From NCBI GenBank assembly GCA_934772445.1, contig CAKVMJ010000001.1, positions 26,909-90,908 on the forward strand: a DNA stretch of 64,000 nucleotides, given 5' to 3'. Positions 30,083-38,975 of the stretch are shown here, piece by piece. Numbering within the stretch: position 1 is the stretch's first letter; every line of letters begins with the position of its first letter. The notes under the pieces were generated by a model. That model saw only the letters and a program-made list of their open reading frames with translations. It ran no database searches and had not been told where the DNA came from. Both the position numbers and the translations under genes were made by a program. The stretch is from an uncultured Clostridia bacterium (lineage in GTDB: Bacteria; Bacillota; Clostridia; Christensenellales; UBA1242).

Positions 30083-30754
30083 ATGAATAAGATTATTACA
30101 ATAGAAGGAACTGATTGTTCAGGAAAACAAACGCAAAGTGATTTGCTTTTAGAAAGATTAAGAAAAGATGGATATAAGCTATTTAAAACATCTTTTCCTC
30201 AATACGAAACACCAACAGGAAGAATTATTGGAGAATGTTTGTTAGGCAAAGGTAGAGAACACTCCTACTTCCCTGAAAATATTACAACAGTAAATCCTAA
30301 AGTGGTTGGCTTATACTATGCAGCAGATAGATTATATAACATAGATAAAATAAATGAAGCATTAAAAGATTCAAATGTTATATTAGATAGATATGTGGAT
30401 AGCAATTTAGCACACCAAGGTGGAAAAATAAAAGACAAAGAAAAAAGAGAAGAGATTTACAAATTCTTTGAAACTCTTGAACACGAATTTTTAAAACTAC
30501 CTAAACCAGATATTAAAATATTATTATTTATGCCTCACGAATATAGTTTAATTTTAAGGAAAAATCGTTCGGAAGCATTAGATGAAGTGGAAAGGAATGA
30601 GGAACATTTAAAATCCTCCGAAATTGCCTACTTAGAGATTGCTCAAAGACATAATTATAAGATTATAAACTGCGTGGAAAACGGAAATATTAGAACCATT
30701 GAAGATATAAATAACGAACTTTATAACTATGTCAAATCTCAATTAGAAAAATAA
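30083..30754 (+). CDS. tmk: thymidylate kinase
   Basis: A 223-residue nucleotide kinase making dTDP from dTMP with ATP. The P-loop is GTDCSGKQT (residues 9-17), the DRYVDSN motif lies near 100-106, and the length is near the usual 205-220. The first segment (ITIEGTDCSGKQTQ) is typical of Tmk, with Cys and Gln variants seen in clostridial members. The gene shares the pepF promoter and ends at a bidirectional terminator. Confidence 0.85.
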   Translation: MNKIITIEGTDCSGKQTQSDLLLERLRKDGYKLFKTSFPQYETPTGRIIGECLLGKGREHSYFPENITTVNPKVVGLYYAADRLYNIDKINEALKDSNVILDRYVDSNLAHQGGKIKDKEKREEIYKFFETLEHEFLKLPKPDIKILLFMPHEYSLILRKNRSEALDEVERNEEHLKSSEIAYLEIAQRHNYKIINCVENGNIRTIEDINNELYNYVKSQLEK

Positions 30755-30790
30755 TAAATAAACTAAATTGTTAAATTATATAACAAACAA

Positions 30791-30820
30791 AAAAGCAAGC
30801 AGAATTATCTGCTTGCTTTT
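30791..30820. terminator. bidirectional terminator, tmk / GLUG lipoprotein
   Basis: AAAAGCAAGCAGA and TCTGCTTGCTTTT form a perfect long stem with a tiny loop, with T-runs on both strands. It lies between convergent genes. Confidence 0.85.
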
Positions 30821-30880
30821 TCTATAAACTAAATTATAAACTATTTATCAACTAATTTTTAGAAGTTGTTGCCGATCTAA

Positions 30881-33337
30881 TTATAATATAACTGTAACCC
30901 TATAAAATCCGCCATCTTTAATAGTTCTAATTAATGTACTTTTTAATTCTGTATCAACGCTATAAAATAATGAAATATAGCCATCGTTATTTCCAACAAC
31001 TCCAGTTTCTGGTTTCTCAAAATTCTTTTGAATTTCAAGTTTACCACCTGCTTTTTCTAGTATTACACTAATCATAACTATTTCCATATCAGATAAACCA
31101 AATGTGTTTGTAAACACATCTTTACTTGATACTTCCTCACCGCTATGATCCTGAAGTTCCCATTGTGCTTTAGTGTAGATATAATATGTTTGAGTTTCTT
31201 CCTCGCCACCACTAACATAGAACACCAATGAATCTATTTCTTTTTGAAGTTTGTGAGTAAAGGCATCTGTATCATCAATGCTTGCTTCATCTTCAACCTT
31301 TTCTAATCTTGATGTATCTAGAATAAATGTTAGTTCATTATAATTCTTTGCATATCTAATAACACTTTTTAATTCTTCAAAGCGTTCAGGTTTGAAATTA
31401 AATTTACCATCATCATTATTATTAACCGATTGGTCTAAACTTTCATAGAAAGACCCTTTTTGAGAGTTACCATTATAGAAATGTAAATCATAAAAATCTG
31501 TAACATTTTCATCTCTTGTATTAATTTCAGTATCTAATAAACCATAGTTCTTCTTTAAATCATTCTTCAAATCTATTACTCTATTAGCTAACCAAGATTT
31601 ACTTGCGTTATTCAAGAAGAATGAAGCTAAATTAGATTTATCTGAATTATTTATTTTTAGTGTTGAACCATTACAGTTTGATTCTTTAAATAATTTAGGT
31701 TGCAAATTTCTATTTGTATCACCTTTCTTTATCCACCACCAAAAACCACCATAGTTTATTGTTTGGTCTGTAGCGCCAAGGTCACCTTCAAACCCTGCAG
31801 TTTGTATTGTAAATTTCTCTTTAATTATATTTTTCAATAAACCCGGAACATTTTGAGGTGAAACGCTTTCAATTCCACCTTCAGCTTTATCTAAACCTGT
31901 ATCAGACTTAAAATCTTCTTCACCTTCTAATTTTAAAAAGTTATTAGCATTGAAGAATAATAATCCAAGGTTTGCTGAATTTCTATTTTCAATTTCACCA
32001 TCAGATTGGTAATTTAATTTTAAGTCTATTTTACTTAAAGATATATTCGATTCTAAAATTCCACCATAAGCACTTCCAACAAATCCTGCTGAATATAAGT
32101 TTGCAACTGTTTGAATTGAAATATTAACTTTTGAAATATTTCTTAAGATATATGAATCTCTCTCTGTTCCAACCATTCCACCAACGGATAGAGTTTCAAC
32201 TCCTTCAACACTTATGTTACCAGTGGTTTCATTATAGAACAACGAACCCATACTTGCTCCACACAAGCCACCAATTGAAACTTTTCCGTTATAAATCTGA
32301 CCAGAAGATTTGGTGTTTGAAGCAAAATCTATATCTGCTATGCAATTCTTAATTTCTGCCCTTGTTAAGGCTTTTCCAGCAAGTGAACCAATATATGAGT
32401 TTTCACTTGAAGTTGAACTATATCCAAATTTTAATTTTGATGTACAATCCTCAATAAAGCCATTCGCTTCTCCAACTATTGCACCAATCGTTAAACTAGC
32501 AATACCTTCATTGTTTATACCTAAATCAACATTTGTATTTTTTATGCTTGAACCATAATTTAGCTTTGGCATAATTCCACCAACTACAATATTACAAGAT
32601 GTTTCGCCTGCCAATTCTTTTTCATTAAAGTTTATTCCACCTAAAATTGAACAATTTGTAATCTTTGAAATAATTGTACTTGAGTTTTCTTCGCTATTTA
32701 AAGTTAAAAAGCCAATATTTAAAACATCGCCTCTAATATCAAATACACTAATTTCATATTTACCTTTCATTCTAATATTATCTAATTCTGAAACATCTTG
32801 AGTTAAAGCGAAATTACGCATATTTCCTTTTTGGTCATTACTAATCTCACCCATCAAAACATTCAAATCATAGATACCTTTAGCGTTTTTAAACAGAATA
32901 TGATTTATATTACTTGAATAACTGCCATCATTATCTATTTGGTTAGAAATTCTAAAATTTGAAATTTGCTTACCATTACCAAATAAGTAACCACCCTTTA
33001 AATCAAACGCACTTTCAAAATCTTTTTCATCTCTAAAATCTAGATCAGATGTTAAAACATAATTTTCAGGTTGTGCACCTTCTTGAAGGTCATATTTCCC
33101 AATAAGTTTAAAATCATCAATTGTGTTTATAGTAATAGCATCTTTTAAAGCTGTATGCTTAACCTCTAATGGTGTTTCAAATGGTGCTTCCCAATAATCC
33201 ACAATTCCATTTGCATTGGTATCATAAATTCGTATATATCTCTCTTCTTCCGTTTCTTTTGGTTTATCATTACAACCAACCAAAACTAATGCAAAAAATG
33301 CTAAAAAGCAAATTAAAATTTTTGTAAATTTTTTCAT
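30881..33337 (-). CDS. GLUG-repeat surface lipoprotein
   Basis: An 818-residue lipoprotein with lipobox LVGC (Cys22). Soon after the anchor is a short acidic segment (DTNANGIVDYWE) resembling a calcium-binding loop as in dockerin or EF-hand-like spacers. The middle holds GLUG-type repeats such as IGGLCGASMGSL and SVGGMVGTERDS, followed by a C-terminal region without repeats. It is a smaller relative of the giant lipoprotein at the left edge: same anchor type and repeat class. The start has AAGGAATGG upstream. A surface adhesin or scaffold role is inferred from the repeats only. Confidence 0.85.
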   Translation of the reverse strand: MKKFTKILICFLAFFALVLVGCNDKPKETEEERYIRIYDTNANGIVDYWEAPFETPLEVKHTALKDAITINTIDDFKLIGKYDLQEGAQPENYVLTSDLDFRDEKDFESAFDLKGGYLFGNGKQISNFRISNQIDNDGSYSSNINHILFKNAKGIYDLNVLMGEISNDQKGNMRNFALTQDVSELDNIRMKGKYEISVFDIRGDVLNIGFLTLNSEENSSTIISKITNCSILGGINFNEKELAGETSCNIVVGGIMPKLNYGSSIKNTNVDLGINNEGIASLTIGAIVGEANGFIEDCTSKLKFGYSSTSSENSYIGSLAGKALTRAEIKNCIADIDFASNTKSSGQIYNGKVSIGGLCGASMGSLFYNETTGNISVEGVETLSVGGMVGTERDSYILRNISKVNISIQTVANLYSAGFVGSAYGGILESNISLSKIDLKLNYQSDGEIENRNSANLGLLFFNANNFLKLEGEEDFKSDTGLDKAEGGIESVSPQNVPGLLKNIIKEKFTIQTAGFEGDLGATDQTINYGGFWWWIKKGDTNRNLQPKLFKESNCNGSTLKINNSDKSNLASFFLNNASKSWLANRVIDLKNDLKKNYGLLDTEINTRDENVTDFYDLHFYNGNSQKGSFYESLDQSVNNNDDGKFNFKPERFEELKSVIRYAKNYNELTFILDTSRLEKVEDEASIDDTDAFTHKLQKEIDSLVFYVSGGEEETQTYYIYTKAQWELQDHSGEEVSSKDVFTNTFGLSDMEIVMISVILEKAGGKLEIQKNFEKPETGVVGNNDGYISLFYSVDTELKSTLIRTIKDGGFYRVTVIL

Positions 33338-33373
33338 TTTCCATTCCTTAAAAACTTTTCGTATTTCAATAGA

Positions 33374-33402
33374 ATTTTATCAAATACAATTTCAATTGTC
33401 AA
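33374..33402 (-). promoter_or_regulatory. promoter of GLUG lipoprotein
   Basis: TTGACA (33397-33402), 17-nt spacer and TAAAAT (33374-33379) on the minus strand. Confidence 0.7.
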
Positions 33403-33459
33403 ATTAATAATAAATACATATTTATTATTTGTAAAATACTAGATTTTATCGAATTCACT

Positions 33460-33488
33460 TTGGATAAACTTAACTTTCGTGGTATCAT
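33460..33488 (+). promoter_or_regulatory. probable promoter of dtd
   Basis: TTGGAT (33460-33465), 17-nt spacer and TATCAT (33483-33488), the -10 preceded by TGG, about 20 nt before the dtd start. Confidence 0.5.
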
Positions 33489-33506
33489 AAACTTGGAAGG
33501 AATGTT

Positions 33507-33971
33507 ATGAAATTAGTTGTACAAAAAGTTCACAAGTGTAAATTGTATGTGGAAAACGAAAAAATTAGCGAAATCAATGATGGTTTGCTTGTTTTTGTTG
33601 GAGTTCATAAGAATGATGATTCATCTTGCGTGGAATATCTAGCAAGAAAAATTTCACAAATGAGATTATTTAAAGATGAAAACGATAAATTAAACAAATC
33701 CGTTTTGGATATTAACGGAGATATTTTAGTGGTTAGTAATTTTACTCTTATGGCTGAAATCGCAAGCGGAACAAGACCTAGTTTTTCTAATGGTGCAGAC
33801 TTTGAAAAAGCAAATGCACTTTATTTAAGCCTTGCTGATGAGTTTAGAAAAAACGGCACTAAAAATGTTCAAATAGGAAAATTTAGAAGCCATATGCACC
33901 TAGAAACTACCCTAGATGGACCTTTTACTATCGTTATAGAAAGGAATGGTAAAAATGAGCAAAATAGATAA
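33507..33971 (+). CDS. dtd: D-aminoacyl-tRNA deacylase
   Basis: A 154-residue Dtd-family enzyme that removes D-amino acids (and glycine mischarged on tRNA-Ala) from tRNA. The family blocks are clear: MKLVVQKV start, GLLVFVGVHK, RLFKDENDKLNKSV and FTLMAEIASGTRPSF. Two signature motifs vary: SQxTL reads SNFTL, and NxGP near the C terminus reads LDGP, although the Gly-Pro that holds the substrate is kept. AAGGAATG lies upstream of the ATG. The next gene overlaps its last 17 nt, so the two are translationally coupled. Confidence 0.9.
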   Translation: MKLVVQKVHKCKLYVENEKISEINDGLLVFVGVHKNDDSSCVEYLARKISQMRLFKDENDKLNKSVLDINGDILVVSNFTLMAEIASGTRPSFSNGADFEKANALYLSLADEFRKNGTKNVQIGKFRSHMHLETTLDGPFTIVIERNGKNEQNR

Positions 33972-34320
33972 TTATTACAACGCTCTTTGCAGGCTTAAAA
34001 CTGCACAAGAAGATGTGAAAATAATAAATATGGTTTTAGATGCTATAAATAATTTTGAAAGGTATTACTCCATAAATATTCTAAGCAATGTTTTAGTAAC
34101 ATATAGAAAACAAATAGATACAATTAGCAATCTAATTGGCAACGAGAATATTACTATTGAAAAGAAAGAACCAATTGAAAGATATAACGATGAATGTGTT
34201 TCAGATGAGAAAGTTTTAAGCGACCTTGACTATGTTTATAATTGCTTAATTTTAATATTTGCCGTGGAAAACGGAATGGCAAAAAATTTGAAAGAAGCTG
34301 TTGAATATGTTAATAGTTAA
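33955..34320 (+). CDS. small helical protein coupled to dtd, unknown function
   Basis: A 121-residue, probably all-helical soluble protein that I do not recognise. It starts MSKIDNYYNALCRL and ends NLKEAVEYVNS. The ATG at 33955 is chosen because AAGGAATGG lies 6-8 nt upstream; a longer frame starts at 33946 inside that site. It overlaps the end of dtd and is closed by a strong terminator, so it belongs to a dtd operon. That placement hints at nothing specific beyond shared expression. Confidence 0.7.
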   Translation: MSKIDNYYNALCRLKTAQEDVKIINMVLDAINNFERYYSINILSNVLVTYRKQIDTISNLIGNENITIEKKEPIERYNDECVSDEKVLSDLDYVYNCLILIFAVENGMAKNLKEAVEYVNS

Positions 34321-34334
34321 ATATATTTTTAGGA

Positions 34335-34371
34335 AAAAGAGGTAAATTTTTTAGAATTACCTCTTTTTTAA
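34335..34371. terminator. bidirectional terminator, dtd operon / LRR gene
   Basis: AAAAGAGGTAA and TTACCTCTTTT form a long stem with T-runs in both directions, between convergent genes. Confidence 0.85.
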
Positions 34372-34376
34372 TTTTA

Positions 34377-35843
34377 TTAATTTTTCATTACAAATTTTTT
34401 TATTAATGGCATAGCAACAGCAAATACCAATACTGCAAACAATGCTACTAATAAAAACAATACTACATCTGGCATATACAAACTCTGGCTTGTTCTAATT
34501 AGAATTGTTTCAACTTCGCTCTCAATCAAAGAACCATCTTTTGCCTTTACTACACTTTTAAAAGATACTGAGTATTGTCCACCTCTTGTAAGTTTTAATA
34601 TGTCGCCATTTATCCATTCTTCTTCATTACTAATCCTATAACAAATACTTGCATTATCGTCTATTGTAAAGAATTTAATAATATCCTTAGCCCCCACTTG
34701 TTTTGAGTTGTCAAAGTCTTTCATTTCTCCATCAACTTCAATTTTGCAAGTTGGTTTTGCTGGCAATATAGAAAATTCGAAAGGCTTTAACATTGAATAA
34801 TTAACATTATCTTTATCGTAAACATTCTCTTTTGTAACATTATCAATTGAATAATAAGCCGTGAAATAACCAACACCTAACAAATCCGCCAAATTTATGC
34901 CATTTTCAACATCGGAATCTTTCAATACAATAGGTAGCATATCCGAGTTTTTGAAACCAAACACAATTAATAAATTTTCAATTCCTGTTTTGTAATAATA
35001 AGCAGAATTGCTAGTTGTAAATTTATTTTCTGCAAACTTACTATTTTGAAATCCAAGGATTAGATTTATATTATTTGATGTAAATTCTGGCATAGTTAAA
35101 TAATTAGATAACAAATTTACATTCATTTTGTTTACTAATTCGTTATCATTTGGAAATTGTATATCCGACCATTCTGAGATATAGTTACAACCTAAATAGA
35201 TATTTAATTCGCCTTCCTCAGTTGGTTTCAACATAGACAAATTGATACTATTTAATTGGTTATTGTTAATTCTTAGTTCTCTTAACTTGAGCATACTTGT
35301 TGGCAATGTTAGAGAACTTAATTTATTGTTTGTGATGCTTAAAATTTCCAAGTTTGGTGCAACTCTAAATAATGGATTTTCACCACTTGATGTTTCTATT
35401 ACTTCAATATTATTGTAATCCAATTTAAGTTCCGTTAGCGAACTATTAAAATATAACCAACTAAATGCTGTTAAAGATTTAATATTCTGGTTACTCAAAT
35501 TAAGCGTGGTTATTTCTAAATCTGTGAATAAATGCGTGGAAAGAGATGTTACATAATTGATTGTGTTTGGTTCATAACCTTTTTCTTTGTTATATATCTC
35601 TATCAATGCACGATATAAATTCTCATCCATTCCAGATTTTTCTAAGGATATTAATTCCCCACCCTCACCTATTAGGTTTGAATCAGAAGTGTTTGTTTTT
35701 AATTCTGGAATAATAGCTTCATCCTTAGCCGAAACTAAAGATATTGAAAAGCTTGAAAACAAACATATTCCAAGCATAAGAATAACACTTATTAAAAATA
35801 ATAAATATATGAATTTAACATAATTTTTTCTTGTATTTTCCAT
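34377..35843 (-). CDS. leucine-rich-repeat membrane-anchored surface protein
   Basis: A 488-residue protein with an N-terminal signal or membrane helix (about 9-37) and a C-terminal membrane anchor (about 458-480) ending in KKFVMKN. Between them are about four to five LRRs (ITTLNLSNQNI, LTELKLDYNNIEVI, LEILSITNNKLSSL, LRELRINNNQLNSI), then a beta-rich region before the anchor. The layout matches internalin-like surface proteins that bind other proteins outside the cell; the ligand is unknown. TAGGT precedes the ATG, and TTTACA-N17-TATCAT lies just upstream. Confidence 0.85.
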   Translation of the reverse strand: MENTRKNYVKFIYLLFLISVILMLGICLFSSFSISLVSAKDEAIIPELKTNTSDSNLIGEGGELISLEKSGMDENLYRALIEIYNKEKGYEPNTINYVTSLSTHLFTDLEITTLNLSNQNIKSLTAFSWLYFNSSLTELKLDYNNIEVIETSSGENPLFRVAPNLEILSITNNKLSSLTLPTSMLKLRELRINNNQLNSINLSMLKPTEEGELNIYLGCNYISEWSDIQFPNDNELVNKMNVNLLSNYLTMPEFTSNNINLILGFQNSKFAENKFTTSNSAYYYKTGIENLLIVFGFKNSDMLPIVLKDSDVENGINLADLLGVGYFTAYYSIDNVTKENVYDKDNVNYSMLKPFEFSILPAKPTCKIEVDGEMKDFDNSKQVGAKDIIKFFTIDDNASICYRISNEEEWINGDILKLTRGGQYSVSFKSVVKAKDGSLIESEVETILIRTSQSLYMPDVVLFLLVALFAVLVFAVAMPLIKKFVMKN

Positions 35844-35864
35844 TAAAATTTACCTACTATTAGT

Positions 35865-35893
35865 ATGATACAAAAATATTGAAAATTTGTAAA
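35865..35893 (-). promoter_or_regulatory. promoter of LRR protein gene
   Basis: TTTACA (35888-35893), 17-nt spacer and TATCAT (35865-35870) on the minus strand. Confidence 0.6.
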
Positions 35894-36012
35894 GTAAATA
35901 CATAAAATGTAAGAAATTATAATATTTTTGCTTATTTTTTATGAAAATATTTAAAATACAATGCAAATTACAAAGGCTAACGCTAAAAAATCCATAATAA
36001 TTAAATAAATCT

Positions 36013-36042
36013 GTTGACTTATTAGAAGTATTTTGTTAAAAT
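36013..36042 (+). promoter_or_regulatory. promoter of tRNA-Ser
   Basis: TTGACT (36013-36018), 18-nt spacer and TAAAAT (36037-36042), ending 24 nt before the tRNA. Confidence 0.55.
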
Positions 36043-36066
36043 ATATTCGTTTTCCATAGAAAACAC

Positions 36067-36157
36067 GGAGAGTTACTCAAGAGGCTCAAGAGGGCACCCT
36101 GCTAAGGTGTTAGTGCGGGCAACTGCAGCCCGGGTTCGAATCCCGGACTCTCCGCCA
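36067..36157 (+). tRNA. tRNA-Ser (GCT)
   Basis: A 91-nt class II tRNA with a long variable arm, anticodon GCT in the loop CTGCTAA, a GGAGAGT/ACTCTCC acceptor stem, a GGTTCGAATCC T-arm and encoded CCA. It reads AGC and AGU codons. Confidence 0.96.
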
Positions 36158-36163
36158 TTAGGG

Positions 36164-36199
36164 AGTAATCCGAACTTCTTAGGTTCGGATTACTTTTTT
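36164..36199 (+). terminator. terminator of tRNA-Ser
   Basis: AGTAATCCGAAC and GTTCGGATTACT form a perfect 12-bp stem followed by TTTTTT. Confidence 0.9.
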
Positions 36200-36260
36200 A
36201 TTAAAAAACTATTTGAATTACTATTGACTATGCTATAATATTCTAAAAGGAGCAATACCT

Positions 36261-36872
36261 ATGATTAGACAATTAAGAATAGATGATACACAACAATTCT
36301 GCGATTTAATTATTGATATGTATTCTCACCTAGAAAATCTAGAATGGTTCTCTCCAATGCCTTACGATTTTGAAAATGTAAAATCGATAATTGAAAATAA
36401 AAGGTTTTTTATTATAGGATACTTTATTGATAATACTTTATGTGGTGTTAGTTCATTTGATTATAAATGCGGAAAATTAATAGGTAAAATTAATTTTCCA
36501 ACAGATTGCAATACTGATAAACTTGTTGAAATTGGATTTACAATGGTTCATTCCCTATATAAAGGAAATGGAATTATGAAAAAAATGGTCGCCTACCTAT
36601 TAAATAAAGCTAAAGCCGATGGATTTGAATGGGTTTTCGGCAAAGTCAATAAAGATAATTTTGCGAGTTCAAAATCATTAATATATAACGGTTTCGAAAG
36701 ATTTTCGAATTATAACAAAACTATTAATATTAACGATTTTAAATATTTATCTAGCCAACCATTTTTTTCAAAATGTGGCAAAGAAAATGCTAAAACAACA
36801 TTAAGCAAATTAGAAAATGATGCTACAGAAATATTTGTAAATTATGAAATTATTATTAAAAAATTAATTTGA
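36261..36872 (+). CDS. GNAT-family N-acetyltransferase
   Basis: A 203-residue acetyltransferase-fold protein. The acetyl-CoA loop is the degenerate segment SLYKGNGIMKKMVAYLL (R/QxxGxG/A type), followed by the typical ANKDNFASSKSLIYNGFE-like end (here VNKDNFASSKSLIYNGFE). The substrate cannot be told from sequence. AAAGGAG precedes the ATG, and an extended -10 (TGCTATAAT) ends about 20 nt upstream. A second, unrelated-looking GNAT gene follows 63 nt later. Confidence 0.85.
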   Translation: MIRQLRIDDTQQFCDLIIDMYSHLENLEWFSPMPYDFENVKSIIENKRFFIIGYFIDNTLCGVSSFDYKCGKLIGKINFPTDCNTDKLVEIGFTMVHSLYKGNGIMKKMVAYLLNKAKADGFEWVFGKVNKDNFASSKSLIYNGFERFSNYNKTININDFKYLSSQPFFSKCGKENAKTTLSKLENDATEIFVNYEIIIKKLI

Positions 36873-36935
36873 AAATCTATTTATGAGAATTATATTTTTT
36901 TAACATTTCAACTTTTAGCATATTGGAGGTTTAAT

Positions 36936-37448
36936 TTGAAGATTAGATTAGCTAACAAAGCAGATTTAGAAACACTAAAACAAATGTTTTTATCTATTGT
37001 GGAAAATATGTACAAAAATGGTATTTTTATTTGGAACGAATACTACCCTTTTGAAGAATTTGAGAAAGATATAGATAGCAAACAATTATATGTATTAATT
37101 GAAAACAATACTATCGTTTCAGCATTTTGCCTATTAAACAACATACAAGGAGAAAGCAATTTTAATTGGCAAGAAAAACAAGCGAAATCTATTTATATTG
37201 CAAGATTAGGCGTTAATACAGACTACACGCGAAAAGGTATCGCAACTAAAACATTGGAATACGCAAAGCAATTATGTAAACAATTAAAAGCAAAATTCCT
37301 ACGCTTAACCGTTGTTGAAGAAAATATTCCTGCTATAAATTTATACTTAAAAAATGGCTTTACTAAAGTGGAAGGAATATATCAAGAATATTCAGAATGT
37401 TTAAACAAAACAATCAATGAAATTGGATTTGAAATTAAACTATCATAA
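36936..37448 (+). CDS. GNAT-family N-acetyltransferase
   Basis: A 170-residue acetyltransferase. The acetyl-CoA motif is clear (LGVNTDYTRKGIATKTLEYAKQL, motif RKGIAT), and the C-terminal VVEENIPAINLYLKNGF block is typical of GNAT enzymes. The start is a TTG at 36936, supported by GGAGG 8 nt upstream. The substrate is unknown. It probably shares transcription with the preceding GNAT gene and is followed by a terminator. Confidence 0.88.
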   Translation: MKIRLANKADLETLKQMFLSIVENMYKNGIFIWNEYYPFEEFEKDIDSKQLYVLIENNTIVSAFCLLNNIQGESNFNWQEKQAKSIYIARLGVNTDYTRKGIATKTLEYAKQLCKQLKAKFLRLTVVEENIPAINLYLKNGFTKVEGIYQEYSECLNKTINEIGFEIKLS

Positions 37449-37465
37449 ATTTTAGATACAGAAAA

Positions 37466-37490
37466 TCCCCACACAGGTGGGGACTTTTTT
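37466..37490. terminator. bidirectional terminator, GNAT / YwaF-like pair
   Basis: TCCCCAC, loop ACAG and GTGGGGA, followed by CTTTTTT on the plus strand and by ATTTTC on the minus strand. Confidence 0.85.
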
Positions 37491-37511
37491 ATTATTAAAT
37501 ATTTTTAATAA

Positions 37512-38975
37512 TCAATCTAATTTCTGCTCAGTTTCAGATTCTAAAGCAGTTTTTTTATTAGCAACAATCTTATCCTTTATCTTATAAATCAATTGAATAC
37601 CAAAGAACAACAACACACAAATACCCAAGAACACGCAATAGATTATTAACTGAATAATTGGATAAAGAACTACCCTACCAATATTCACTGGTGTAAACAA
37701 TGCAAGTATCCAATCTCCTAAAAGGTCGGCAGCTTTATTACCATTAAACATAAACAAATAATTTGCATACCAAAAGTTATTTTCTGTAACTGTGGCAATG
37801 AAATTAAACATCGTTCCTAAGAATAACACACAAACAAAATAAATTGTAAATCCTAGCAGGCAATCGAATAGTGCTTTTTTATCTAATCGTGGGAAAACTC
37901 CAAATGATAACGCTAAAACAGGAATTATTAACACATTTGTGTGTTCAAAAATGAAGTGCATATTATATAAATAGAACAATCCATCACCCAAGAAATCTGG
38001 CTTTGCAATTGCAATAATAACGCCAACCACATTTATTATAACTGTAAAATTAAATAGTTTTCTATTTTTTGTGATTAATGAAATTAGGATAAAGAATGCA
38101 CCTAAATTACAAAGTTGGAATGGCAATCTCTCTATATTAATACTAATTGCTGAAAACATTTCCAAATATTGCATAATTAAGGATAAAGACAAAATGAATA
38201 GCAGAACCATTTTTGTATCCAAACTCTGTTTTCTAAACAAGAAATAAAGGATTATAAGTTCGCAAACAACTAAGAATATCCAGCCAAAGTGAGTTAGTGA
38301 ATACGCATATAACAATATTGATGAATAACCAAACAAATGTTGTGGTACATAAATTGGAATTGAAGAAAGTATTAAAAATGGTAATGAAATAAAGAAATAC
38401 ATATATTCTTTTCCATTTTTAAAATTGAAAATGTGCTTATCGTTTACAGCTAACACAACTGGTATCAAAATCTGCAAACAAATAACTAATCCAAAACATA
38501 TTGAACGGAATATTGGATTTATTAAAAATTCTTTAAAACCCTGTGAAATAACTGGAATTGAATTTAATCCCCTACCAGCCATAGATGTAAAATCTTGCAA
38601 ATATTGAGAATAATAATAAATCTGAACTATGCTTATTGCAACACCAAAATATATAGCAACATTACGAATAGTACGATTGTTATAAAATACTGCAACTGGC
38701 AATGTAATAAAACTCACAATACAAAACCATCGAGTTAGTTCATAGCCAATAGGATAAGTTTCATTAGCTAATTTTTCTTGTGAAAAAGATAATTTAAAAG
38801 CATCCGGCAACAATACTGCTAGCAACATCATCACTGCATAAATAACCACGGCAACTTTTAATATTTTATTTGTAATTTGCTTAAATTTCTCATTGTTTTT
38901 AAAAACACAATAATTCAACACACAATAAAGTGTGATAACTAAAGCTATAACGATAGATGTAATTATGTAGAACAT
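37512..38975 (-). CDS. YwaF/TMEM164-like polytopic membrane protein, long form
   Basis: A 487-residue protein with about 11-13 hydrophobic helices. The conserved core RLPFQLCNLGAFFILISLITKNR, followed by an acidic-aromatic helix region (NMHFIFEHTNVLIIP), matches the YwaF (TIGR02206)/TMEM164 family. TMEM164 in animals is an acyltransferase; bacterial members are poorly known. It is longer than the usual 230-260 residues by an N-terminal membrane half, and may be a fusion or duplicated form. It overlaps the upstream relative by 13 nt and has GAGGAAAG before its ATG. Confidence 0.75.
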   Translation of the reverse strand: MFYIITSIVIALVITLYCVLNYCVFKNNEKFKQITNKILKVAVVIYAVMMLLAVLLPDAFKLSFSQEKLANETYPIGYELTRWFCIVSFITLPVAVFYNNRTIRNVAIYFGVAISIVQIYYYSQYLQDFTSMAGRGLNSIPVISQGFKEFLINPIFRSICFGLVICLQILIPVVLAVNDKHIFNFKNGKEYMYFFISLPFLILSSIPIYVPQHLFGYSSILLYAYSLTHFGWIFLVVCELIILYFLFRKQSLDTKMVLLFILSLSLIMQYLEMFSAISINIERLPFQLCNLGAFFILISLITKNRKLFNFTVIINVVGVIIAIAKPDFLGDGLFYLYNMHFIFEHTNVLIIPVLALSFGVFPRLDKKALFDCLLGFTIYFVCVLFLGTMFNFIATVTENNFWYANYLFMFNGNKAADLLGDWILALFTPVNIGRVVLYPIIQLIIYCVFLGICVLLFFGIQLIYKIKDKIVANKKTALESETEQKLD

